DNA of 64,000 nt from Rhynchonema sp. JSB1_4 (lineage: Eukaryota; Nematoda; Chromadorea; Monhysterida; Xyalidae). How positions within the stretch are numbered: position 1 is the first letter of the stretch; the number at the start of each line of letters is the position of its first letter. A program made the translations under genes and the position numbers. The stretch lies in contig JASAMV010007337.1 in the NCBI GenBank assembly GCA_030248065.1, positions 23,066-87,065 of the forward strand, written 5' to 3'. The notes beneath the pieces were generated by a model. It made no database searches. It was not told where the DNA came from and was given only the letters and a program-made list of their open reading frames with translations. This document shows, in pieces, positions 44,994 through 55,331 of this stretch.

Positions 44994-47900
44994 ATTATTC
45001 GAAACGCAACGTAGGTAGTATCTTTCACCCACTTGCGCTGTCTGCTTATGTTTCACGCGCGAATGACATCTGGGCAAGTGGCTGTCTCGTAAACTAACCT
45101 GGCGGGGTGTGTACCCGTGATCATTGAGACGGGACCGCTGGGGTGAGACTAGTCCATTGCACTTCGGGGCTGGTTGACCTCCATCGCTACTCCGAGTTGG
45201 GGTAAGCGGACCGCGAACTTTTTGCGTAGCGGGGCTGCGTTCGCGCGGCCCTGGTCTGGCTATCTATTGTCGTGAAATTCGTTGTGGTGATCCGAAAATG
45301 TGGCGGTCGTGTCACTGTAACTTTTAAGGTAAAATTTTCCAATCGCAATTTTGTGTAGGTGATCGACGACAGCGTGAGTGCGTCCGAATTCACGAGCCTG
45401 TCGGTCGACGACTTTCAACGTGCCGAAACCGTCGAATCGGTGAACCTTCGAGAACTCGGATTTGAAGTTCCTGATGATCCGTTGTTAGCAGCGGGAAAGA
45501 GTGAAGGTAAATGGCAGACTTTTTATTTTGTAGGCCCAGGGAATTTTGATGGTTGACTTTAAACGATAGCTATCTATTACTTTAGCACCTGAATAAAGCA
45601 TGACCACGTTTCTGTCGTCTCTTGATCACGTGACTTATGTATTCAGGATTTTTTTGGTTTGACTGTCAAACCAAGAACTCATGTGACCAAAACAAGTCAG
45701 ATCGCAAAGCTTTATGCCGCTCAGAGAAACTTATCTAATCCCATTTTATTAAAATTTTATTCAAAATCCTAATCCTGATTCATTCAGGTGACATTGCAAT
45801 CGACGATCTCCAGCGTTTCGTCAAGGAGTCCAATCAAGTTGCCCGTAACGCCGTCCGTCTTTCCTACCGTCTGTGGCCGGACGGTCGCATTCCGTACATC
45901 CTATCCTCCAAGTACGGGCCGTATTCACGAAGCATCATTGCGAAGGTGCGTGTGTGAGGTCGGATCCAAAATTGATGGTCGAATACGATCCGACCGGCCT
46001 AGCTGCTAGTCAAATGAGACATTTTCCGATCTGATCCGATCAAGTTGATTTGATCGATTCGATTCAGTCATAAAACTTATTGGTGATTCAAAATTGGAAA
46101 CGGGCCGATCACCAACCTTGACACGCACAACCTCCCAGATCATACATAAATTTCAAAAATTTGGACAATTGTCAAATTTGATCACGTGTAAAAGGCAAAA
46201 TCACAATAATTTCGACTCAATGACAACAATCTATCGTGAACCGTCCCACCCATTGCAGGCAATGCAACGTTTCCACGAGGAGACGTGCATTCAGTTTGTG
46301 CCGAAGACCAGCTATGACGATGACTATCTCAAGATCATACCTGACGACGGCTGTTACTCGTTGGTCGGACGCACGGGGGGCTCGCAACCGCTCAGTTTGA
46401 CTGCCGGTTGGTGGAATATAATGGTGTTTTGCGTCTTGTGCTGGCTATCTGGAACATCCCTGGCGTACTGACAGTGACCTACACAATCTGTGAAAACATG
46501 ACGCAACCACGGGAACCAAAAACACGTCACACCACTGTATTAGATGTGCTATACGATTGTGTGTGTGTCAGATACGGTACCCGACCCAATCACCAGTATC
46601 AAACTATCGGCAGTGATCGGGTCGGATCTGCCTTGTCACGTGACCTTTTGTGTTCTCAACACTGAAGCAAATTGTGACTTTCTTCCGACCAAATATCGGT
46701 CACAAGCTGTTAGATAACGTTCATTCACTTCTTTATCATATAGGATTTTCCCATTTCGTCACTCAAGTGTTCAGACGTAGTCTAGCTAGATGATGTTTCA
46801 CAGGTTGTATCGACACGGGCACCATTGTTCACGAGCTGATGCACAGTGTCGGTTTCTTTCACGAACAATCCCGATCCGACCGTGATGATTGGATAGACAT
46901 CCAGTGGTCGAATGTGATGTACGGCGCCAAGGACCAATTCGAAAAGTACAGTCTGTACACGATCACACATTTGGATGAGGAGTATGATTATGGAAGGTGC
47001 GATGCGATCATATTGGTTATTATTTTCCGACTTTAAAATGTAGCTGATCGGATAGAACTGGTCTGGTCACGGTTTGAAAATGCCGTGTTTATAACCACCC
47101 CAACCTGATGTTTCAGCATCATGCACTACAGTCCGTACGCGTTCAGCCGTAATGGACGCAAGACAATCGTCGCTCTGAAATCGGGCGGCTCAGCGATGGG
47201 CCAACGACGGGACTTCAGCTCGACCGACATCCGTAAAGTCAACAAACTCTATAAGTGCCCGTCATCGTCCGGCTCCGGGCCCGTCACCCAGGGTCCGTCA
47301 CGCACCACCACCCCCACCCCGTCAGTTAGCACCAAGGAGTGTGAGGATCAGGCCAGTGCTGCACGCTGTGTGATATGGAGCTTCCTCGGTTACTGCAGGA
47401 GACGGGATGACGTCAGGGCCCTGTGTCCCTACACGTGTGGCGCGTGTGATGAAGTAAAGGTACGGACACCTGTGTTATGATCTTGGCATGTTCTTCTGCG
47501 TGTCAAGCATTGCGCGCTTTATTCAGTAATATCTGCGCCAGTCAGCCTGATGCATTATCGATTTTTGCGCGTTTGTAGAGGTGTGCATCGCAAACCGGCC
47601 AAGCAATCGTGAATATTTATATATTGATAGTACGGGCTATGCTACAACACATGAAATCATTATTTCAGACTGAGACGACGACCAGGTCGACCACCACCAA
47701 GCGTCCAACAACAACAACTACTGCCCGTCCGATCACTCCCGTGGTGGTTGTCAAACCGACCCCCGACGCAGACAGCACGTCAAGCGATTGTTACGACAAA
47801 AACAAGTCATGCGCCAGATGGGCCGCGATGGATTACTGTAACTCGGGCGCCTACTCAGTGTTCATGACGGTGACGTGTCCCCGTTCGTGTGGCAGATGTG

Positions 47901-48085
47901 GCCAGGAACAGATCAACGTCGTCGAAGTCGTCACCAAAGAAACGCTTTCGCATAAAATCACGAAATCCTGCGAAGATCAGAGCAGCATGTGCATGTTGGC
48001 CGAGTGGTCGGGGCTGTGTGACAAGAACAGGATCACGGAGTATGTGAGGAAGAATTGTAAGAAAACGTGTGATTTGGCCTGCTAA
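44414..48085 (+). CDS. Secreted astacin (M12A) metalloprotease with three ShKT domains
   Basis: Zinc endopeptidase, secreted. Exons 44414-44527, 45359-45506, 45788-45945, 46259-46406, 46804-46996, 47117-47459, 47669-48085; all phases agree, 1521 nt, 506 residues. Signal peptide [19 protein letters not shown]; propeptide with the EGDI switch motif (Asp as zinc ligand in the latent form); catalytic domain from [14 protein letters not shown]; zinc site [12 protein letters not shown] (HExxHxxGFxHE intact); Met-turn [11 protein letters not shown]; then Ser/Thr/Pro linkers and three six-cysteine ShKT modules starting [21 protein letters not shown] and [10 protein letters not shown]. Astacin plus C-terminal ShKT modules is common in nematodes and other invertebrates. 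No EGF or CUB domain. A U1 snRNA gene lies in intron 1 on the same strand. Two acceptors carry the TGATGTTTC(AC)AG motif. Confidence 0.95.
44959..44991 (+). repeat. (CA)n microsatellite
   Basis: Sixteen CA dinucleotides in astacin intron 1, about 100 bp before the U1 snRNA gene. Confidence 0.95.
45091..45254 (+). ncRNA. U1: U1 spliceosomal snRNA, variant 5' end
   Basis: Length 164 nt, equal to human U1. The 5' end reads AAACTAACCTGG; canonical animal U1 is A(U/A)ACUUACCUGG, so nucleotide 6 is A instead of U. Stem-loop I: CCCGT/ACGGG around GATCATTGAG (U1-70K loop consensus GAUCANGAAG). Stem-loop II: loop ATTGCACTTC (U1A site), arms GACTAGTCC/GGGGCTGGTT pair including G-U. Stem-loop III: CGCTACTCC/GGGGTAAGCG. 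Sm site AACTTTTTGCG. Stem-loop IV: GCGGGGCTGCG TTCG CGCGGCCC. All stems are intact with lineage-specific compensations, so it is not a decayed pseudogene. It is nested in intron 1 of the astacin gene, same strand. I saw no PSE or TATA I could name upstream, and no 3' box. Confidence 0.93.
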
Positions 48086-49292
48086 ATATTGATGTTGTGC
48101 ACCGCATTCACAAAAGGAGATCCTGATGGTAATGGCTTGACATTCTATGTCTTGTGAATGTGGTTCATCGTTTCCTTCAAGCAATTTAGAGCTGAAAAAT
48201 TGCCATATGGTTTTCGTTTTGATTTTCAACAAGTTATTTGTTCTGCTGGAAAATGTGAAATTCGTAGTCCCACCGAACCCCAAGGGGTGTACTGTATCTC
48301 GGATAATTTTTTTCTCCGAAATCTCAAATCCGAGCCAAATTGATTCGACTAATGAGTGATCGGCTTCCTCTGATTTACGGTACCTGGTATTCCCTCCTGA
48401 CCCGGTTTCTTTTATTCCTGTGCCCCCTTCTTGATCTTTTTGTTGTTGATTTTATTTTACACCGCGTGAGTGTGCTATGCATCGCCCACCATTGTTGACC
48501 ACAAGAATGTTGTTATTGTAAATAGTTAGGTAAGTTAGTTTTCTGGTCAGCAGTTGTCATTGCGCTACACTACCGATGCAATACAATACGAGTAATTTAG
48601 AAACCAATCTTGTACTTATTGAGCGATTGACTTTTTGTTTATTTTACCAGCACTCTCCGTTTATGTTGTATTTGTCACGTGCGAGCACCGTGAAATATAC
48701 CCAGGTGCGATTGTATATCTCTATCAAACATAAAAAATAAATTATCATTTGTTAAAATGGATACAAGGGGTACGTGACAGCTTCATAGCTAGAACAGCGC
48801 TCACATTTATTTCAGAGTTTTTTTATTCAAGTCAAAACTCATTCACGAACAAGCTGTGTTGTAAATGCAATTTTAACACAAAAATAAAAGCAAGTGGGTA
48901 TATTGAGATCATGACATGGAATTTTTGACTTGAAACATTTCCACATTCGTTGCAAGAGAAACTGTAGAATACACGCGTTTACTAACTCACCGAAAAAAAA
49001 ACAATCAAAAAATGCAGAATGCGCAGAAAATACCATGACGAGGCTGTGTAGATTCAGACTATCGGTGCAGTGCTCAAAAGCACCGCGCTTATCGCTGCCA
49101 AACTGTCAATAGGTATTCAGGTCTCAGGACGAGCCACCTGGTGCATAAGCACTGACGATGACCTGGTCCACCAAAACAGATCGAAACGGACGTGTGGTGT
49201 GGCAAGCGGTTGGCTTAGCACTGCACCAATATTCGGACATTCAAAACAACAAATTCTCAAAATGCAGCAATTATCACTAAATAAAGTCACAC
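48086..49292. other. Astacin 3' UTR and intergenic
   Basis: Poly(A) signal AATAAA at 48736-48741, about 650 bp after the stop. On the minus strand, 48980-49085 after a TTGACAG acceptor is an open stretch that could be a further 3' exon of the cysteine-rich gene beginning upstream at 49985, unproven. Confidence 0.45.
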
Positions 49293-49985
49293 CTGATTCA
49301 TGAATATACAGTCACTGACCACGTCATCGTAATAGTCGCACACTTTTGTCTCCGCTGCCCGGCCGTGAATGCGGGATCGACAGCATAAACCGCTCGCGAA
49401 CTCGCAGTCCAACGTCGTTTTGCATTTCTCGTCTGAATTTGTTTTTTGGTTTGTAGTATTTTCTATTTTCGGTAATGAACTTTTATTGGGAATTCTTTCG
49501 TATCTCGGAATCCTCAGTATACAAAATTGAATTTGATTTGTGGGAGACGGGCGGCGTCAGGCCCTGAGGCTTGCCGGCCCGACGACAAACAGATTTACTA
49601 ATGTCAAATTCGAACATAGAGAAAGCGTCGTTTTTTTTGTTGTCAGAGAAAAACGTTACGGTTGAGTTCAGCGACATGCTAAATCAATTTCTATCGTTGA
49701 TATTTACAAAGAAAAATATGAAAGCAAAGCCAAGTGCGACCCGATCACCAAGTTTGAAATGAAAAATTTTATCTCCAGAAACTGTAAGTCAGATCAGAGC
49801 ATACCAACCAGCAGCCCTGTTTTTGTAGTTCGATCCCGGCTGGACACACATGCCCAATGAACGTGCACTTTGCGATTCGCTGATTGGCTGACACAACATG
49901 CCACGTTGACACGAAGGTGGACCCTGACCCAGCAAGCACAGTCCGCCTTCGGGCTGACCGACCAAGTGTGTGCAACGCCCGAGTG
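49293..49985 (-). CDS. Cysteine-rich secreted protein, colipase/Dickkopf-like fold (partial)
   Basis: Two linked exons, 49809-49985 and 49293-49432, joined in phase 1 (donor GCTG|GTTGGT, acceptor AAATTCAG). First exon: CTHLVGQPEGGLC, then CQRGMLC and MCVQPG. Second: DEKCKTTLDCEFASGLCC, then KVCDYYDDVVSDC. The CxxxxDCxxxxxxCC spacing resembles the disulfide-rich repeats of colipase, prokineticin and Dickkopf proteins (inference from spacing only). The signal-peptide exon upstream and the 3' end were not found. A dispersed GACGATGACCTG motif copy lies in the introns on either side (49149 and 50094). Confidence 0.5.
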
Positions 49986-51499
49986 CTGGAACCACAACTG
50001 TTGCTGTGCCCAGCCTGATATCAGGCCTGGGCTTTAGCTCAATTTTACAGGACAAGCCCAAAAATGAACGACCGCCCAAACACCTTAATTCGCACTGACG
50101 ATGACCTGGGGCACCGCCCGTCTGCGAAAGCAGGTGAAATGGGCCATTATCTGAAATCGTCTTGCTATGCATTTCTTATTTTATACATTGGGAACTGAAG
50201 ATATTACACATATCAGAAGCATATAACTTTATTCGCTGTTGTGATTTTCAGATGGTGTCTAAAATTACATAGCTTTATCTTCGTGCAACTTTGCCACTAT
50301 CAAGTGATCTATTTACCACCCCGTTTTGCAGTAAAAAGAAAACGGAGCTCCAGAAACAGCAAATAATGGATTTTAATTGCAAGCTTAACGCAAAGAATCC
50401 ACAAAAGATCCGGAATACTAGCTTGCGCACTGCTGCAACATTTATAGCACGCGTAAAACATCAGCGTTTTTGTGTACGTTTGCTCACTGTTTGCTGCATG
50501 TGTTGGACCTGACATGTTGGACATGATGGACATGGGCATGGGCTAACCGCATGCTTGACGCAAAATATGCCTGATATCGCAAGGGCGGTTATTTGAAAGT
50601 GAAAGTGGAACAAGTCAGAGGATTGTAGCTGTGATGAAGAAATAATGTTTCAAAATTGTTGAACTGTAAAATATATGAAAGTGCAGCAGCATTTAGGGAA
50701 ATCAGCAGTGAATCGGTGCATTCGTGAATTTTTTCATCAAATGGACACGACAGAGGGACGAAGGTTTCGAATTTACGCTTATTTTTGCGGAAAATCAGCA
50801 ATTTGGGTCGTCGTATAGTAAATTTCTGCTTTCGTTGCCTCGTTTTCTGCGCGCGCAGCCAGAATGGTTGCGTTCTTTTTGAGGTTAAGCTTGTGTGTGA
50901 TTATTACGAGAGTGGGCGATTAAATGACGTATAGAACGGGGTTCAGTTTGTAGCTTTGAGAGGCGCTTTGTTACGTTCTGAGAACGGTTGATTGTGTTGG
51001 TGCGCATTGACCTGCTGGGCATCGCTTATTATTTGGAGACCGTCCACGAGCGCGGCCATTTTGACACACCGTGGAGTGAGCTGGTGCACTGACGTTCTCA
51101 CCATCGATTATTATTCAGTTTATCTGCCGAGTCCGCAGCAGTCCGGCTCTGGCGAGTCCGGCATTTGGGCCAACTGTCTCCAAGAACTTTTCACCAAAAG
51201 GAGTTTTGAGAACGGTTGACTGAGATGCCGTGAATTGACATGATGGGCTTCAATTATTATTTAGAAACCGTCAACTAACCCAAGCAGCTTGAGACTGTGG
51301 CTTTGAGAACGATCGACTGAGGTAATGTGAAATGACAAGCTGGGGCTCTAGCTACAATATGTTATAAAATTGTTGAAAAGGAGGCTAAAACAGGTGAAAA
51401 CAACACCTTTTGGTCCCAAAGGCGTACACGCGGCGTTTGTTAACCCATAAACAAGCCAAAAAATTGGCTAAAAGTAAGTGTTTCGCCCTTCCGCATCCC
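49986..51499. other. No gene resolved; one MITE end
   Basis: 50813-50850 is a lone, diverged end of MITE family T (TATAGTAAATTTCTGCTTTCG). The 5' exon of the cysteine-rich gene should lie here on the minus strand but I could not identify it. 50980-51340 repeats a ~150-bp unit (AGAACG(G/A)TTGA(T/C)TG.. CATT/ATTATT..GA.ACCGTC). Confidence 0.4.
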
Positions 51500-51503
51500 T
51501 TAA

Positions 51504-53159
51504 AGGGCTCGGGACATAACCGAAAGAAGGGTAGCAGGACATATTGTTACATACCGTTGTAAAGCATCCCGACAGCCTACGTCACGCACAAATTTTAAGC
51601 TCCTTGGAGATTCGCTATCTCTTGGTAGAGGGACTTTTCGTTCCAGAAAAAACAGAATTTTTGCACAAATTGGAACGACCGGTGCAGAAACCCCAAATGA
51701 GTTAAAGGTCAAGTAACACGTGGATAGGATTACAACAGCTTCGGAATAACTTACAATCACAACTTCAGTCGCTCAAACCATTGCTTCACATGGTGAGGGT
51801 GCGAAACGTTCCAAAAATCAGCCTTATTTTTCGATAACACAAGTTTGTCCCTAAATTTTGAGGTCACGCTCAGCGCTGCGGAAATAAAAATGCAATGGGG
51901 AAATAGAGCATCGTCGAAAGTACCAGAAAATAAGGTTTTTAAATTTTTTAACTCGTGGCTGGCTCCGCGACAGGCCTAAAAATCCATTAAATTGCCGCTC
52001 AATTAGGTGGTTACATTCATGGCCAGAATTATGACACATAAAGGCCACAGATTGTATCGGATTCGAAGCAAAAAAATGAGAGAAACGTCTGGTTTAACAA
52101 CCTATCAAGGTCCGAAACCCCCAAGGTCTACAGATCTCTCGGGGCAGCCATACTAACCTGAATATGATATTCAGCTATAAATGCTTCTTGTTAACAGCTA
52201 TTGTAAATGTGACAGCACCAAACAATGTATCTCGAAATTAGCTTTCGAATGATATATAACAAGCCCCAATAAATTCTTACGCTTAAGGGCAGAGGTTAAA
52301 AAATTGCTTTTTTGACGATTCTGGAATGAACCGTCACGTCACCGTGTGCGATTTCGGAATTTTGACCGTTTCTTGTCCATAGTAAGAGATAGTATGTGCA
52401 TGTTATATATCGTTCGATAGCTACGCTGAAGCTACATCGTTTGATGCTATCAAATGTGCAATAATCTTTAACAGTAACGACTTATAGCCTAATATCTTAT
52501 TCAGGCTGGCATGGCTGCAGCAGCCGGACCATGGAGTTTGAAGTCTTTAAACTCGTCTAGATTGTTGGACTGTGCGTTTATCTGACTTTCTCGTTTCCAA
52601 TGCAATGCAATACGTGGCTTATTTACATCATATTTCCGTCAATGAATGCAGCTATGCAGTTTAGGGGCAATTTTTAGGTCTTTTTCGGCCTGTCACGCCG
52701 TTATCTAAGTGTTTCCAAATTTAAAAACCTTATTTTCTGGTACTTTCGAAAATGCTCTATTTTTCTATTACATTTTCGTTTCTGCAACACAAAGCGCAGC
52801 TTCAAAATTTAGAGGCAAACTTGTGTTTTCGAAAAATAAGGCCGATTTTTGGTACGTTTCGCACCCTCACCGAGTGAAGCAATGCTTTGAGCGACTGAAG
52901 CTCTCATGATAAGTTATCCAGAAGCTGTTGTAATCCTATAAACGTGTTACGTGACTTTCAACTCATTTGGGGTTTCTGCACCGGTCGTTTCAAGTTGTGA
53001 AAAAATTCACTTTTTTCTGGAACGAAAAGTCACTCTACCAAGAGATAGCAAATATCTAAGGAGCTTAACATTTGTGCGTGACATATGCTGTCACAGTGCT
53101 TTCCAACGATGTGTAACACTGCGCTCTGCTGCCCTTCCTTCGGTTGTGTCCCGAGCCCT
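51504..53159. mobile_element. 1.66-kb foldback element with TTAA target duplication
   Basis: TTAA at 51500-51503 and 53160-53163; inverted ends AGGGCTCGGGACA; arms of roughly 480-500 bp (51504-51990 and 52670-53159) are diverged inverted copies (for example the CTCTTGGTAGAG...TTCGTTCCAGAAAAAA region). The 680-bp centre is unique and without a transposase. Larger and more diverged than the TTAA element at 33986. Confidence 0.8.
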
Positions 53160-53636
53160 TTAAGTAATGGTAATTCATTTAAAAAACCGGTAGCTGATTA
53201 TTCACCCGTTCCTTGCCCCTCCGATCCCAACCCGTCGTAACGTGCCACTTCGATGTCTGTCACAAGCAGAGTGGAGGATCACCAAATTTTTAAAAGTTTG
53301 AATTTTGCGTTAAGCATGCATTCGCGTTAGGCATGTGTAACCATTAACCTCACGCTTTTATTCTGTGGCCTTGAGTTCAAAACATGCCTCAAGCTAAACA
53401 CATTGACCAATTAACATGATGATCCGGTCAATTCTATCTTGATCATGTGACTTTTGATCTAGGTAATCAAGAAGATTTTCGTTATTTTGTCAATGCCAAG
53501 TTTGGACTTGCGTAGAAATTATTCGAACATCTCAAATGAATAACTTGTAAAATAAATTGTTGGTCAAAATTAATGGCATCTGATTCAAGAAAGTCACACG
53601 GCCATAACAGATCAGAACCGTCCACCAAGTGCTGCT

Positions 53637-54056
53637 CTAGAACCTGGTTAGCAAAATCAGAAATTCTCTTCCAAAACAGGACCAACTTTCACCCTCTTTC
53701 TTGATGCATGCCGTGTGCGTGCAGCATTCTTCCTGCGTGTAACACGGTGAACCAGTGCAGTAGTTGAATGCGTTAGACTTGACTTCGTAGCCTTCGTCCG
53801 AAAACTGAAATGAAAGATTTTGGTCTGGTACATTCACACTTGCGATGTCCTGGTGCACCGACCGTCTGTGAAAAAGGTTGAAATGAATGAAACTCACTGC
53901 TATTGTGGCCACATCGCCATTAGGTTTGTGAAAGATATTTTGATCAAAATGAAATTGATTAGGTTGCAAATATATTCTTACCATATCGAACGCAGCTAGG
54001 CCAGGGTGAATGAGCAGCGTGGCAAGGCAACAACTAGTGATGAGTGAATATTGCAT
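53637..54056 (-). CDS. Small cysteine-rich secreted protein
   Basis: Exons 53982-54056 and 53637-53804 (TAG), 80 residues, phase 0 junction (donor ATG|GTAAGA, acceptor CATTTCAG). Signal peptide MQYSLITSCCLATLLIHPGL, mature part with six cysteines in the order C-x4-C-x5-CC-x4-C-x9-C (CTGSPCYTQEECCTHTAC), the spacing of inhibitor-cystine-knot or colipase-like folds. Small size and signal peptide suggest a secreted effector, hormone or defence peptide; nothing in the sequence decides which. Its intron contains a copy of the dispersed GACGATGACCTG motif (53836-53872). Confidence 0.6.
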   Translation of the reverse strand: MQYSLITSCCLATLLIHPGLAAFDMVRIYLQPNQFHFDQNIFHKPNGDVATIAVSFIHFNLFHRRSVHQDIASVNVPDQNLSFQFSDEGYEVKSNAFNYCTGSPCYTQEECCTHTACIKKEGESWSCFGREFLILLTRF

Positions 54057-54209
54057 AGCGATCGATCGATCGATGTACTGAATTGTTCGGTGTGCACCAG
54101 TGCAAAAACGAAAGGTCGATAAACAACTTTTGAAATCTACTTATCACGCGATCGGAAAACTCACATTGTGCCGAAACGCTGAAAGGCATAGAATCGTGGC
54201 ATGATGTTA

Positions 54210-55328
54210 GGCGGCCTTCACAATGCATGCGGGTTGCGGGTTGCGGGCCACATCGGGCCCCAACCCGCACTGTGCATTGTGAAGACACAAGAAATGCGGG
54301 TTGCGGGTCGCGGATGGCGGGCCGAGCCCGGCCCGCAACCCGCAACCCGCACGCAGAGTGTCCTTCACATAGCAGCGTGCGGATTGCGGGTTGCGGGCCA
54401 AATCGGCCCGCAACCCGCATTTTCTCGATTAGAACTGATCCTATTTTTTTGCGGGTTTGGGTCCTCAGCGCATGCTCTGATGGTTGATTTTTGTTGACCC
54501 ATTGCTCAGAGAGCACAGGTTTTCGACTCTATATGTTTTCGATGTTGCAGAATTCGAGGAACAGTGTGTCAAGCATAACATGCTTATCTTTATTTGCGCA
54601 ATCAATTTGCATGCTAAATTTGTACAGGTTTCTTCAGAAACTTTCGTACTCAGCTTTCCAAACAACTGAAAACAACGAGAATCTTGCAATCCCATTGTGT
54701 CCAAAACGGATTGCACGTTTTTATATGTGTGTCGGTATTATTATTAGTTAGCGGTTAATGTTTGCGAAATGCGAAATGACCATATAAGAATTCATCAAAT
54801 CATTCCTGATTTTCACGTTCAGTCACTCTTAACCGCTGTGCTACTTGTGACTCTCCACAAAACATTTTCACCTGAAAATAAACCAGATGAGCACCTAATT
54901 GCTGCGGGTCTGAAACATTTTGTAAGCTGCATGCCTCGTGTGCAATCGCGCAACGCAACGTCACTGCCCCGTCACTATCCTGCTACACGACTCAGGAAAT
55001 AAATTTGACCAATTCTTGTAAACTTATTGTGCGACCAGTACCTGAACAAGTTTTCGAAGTCAGTATTGACAAAGAAGAGCTCATGAATGTTATTCTTTGT
55101 GACATATTTCCTAAACTCCTCTTCGCCCGCAACCCGCATTTTTTGGTTTCACAATGCACCCGCATGCGGGCTGGGCACTGCGGGTTGCGGGTTTGCTACA
55201 ATTAGAACTTCTGGCCCGCAATCCGCACATTGCATTGTGAAACCTAGTGCGGGTTCAATTTTTGCGGGTCCGCATTACCTCGGCCCGCAACCCGCAACCC
55301 GCAACCCGCATGCATTGTGAAGGCCGCC
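54210..55328. mobile_element. Foldback element with GGGTTGCGGGTTGCGGG arms and TTA duplication
   Basis: Ends GGCGGCCTTCACAATGCATG inverted, flanked by TTA on both sides (54207-54209, 55329-55331); a 3-bp TWA duplication is typical of PIF/Harbinger elements (inference). The arms are built from short direct and inverted units: ACAATGCA followed by GCGGGTTGCGGGTTGCGGGCC, repeated several times in both orientations. The central 640 bp (about 54490-55125) is unique, with no transposase motif. Confidence 0.8.
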
Positions 55329-55331
55329 TTA

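Noticed and set aside
54201..54516. Overlapping ORFs rich in CGLRVAG/ARNPQ
   Set aside because: Translations of the GGGTTGCGGG arrays of the foldback element.
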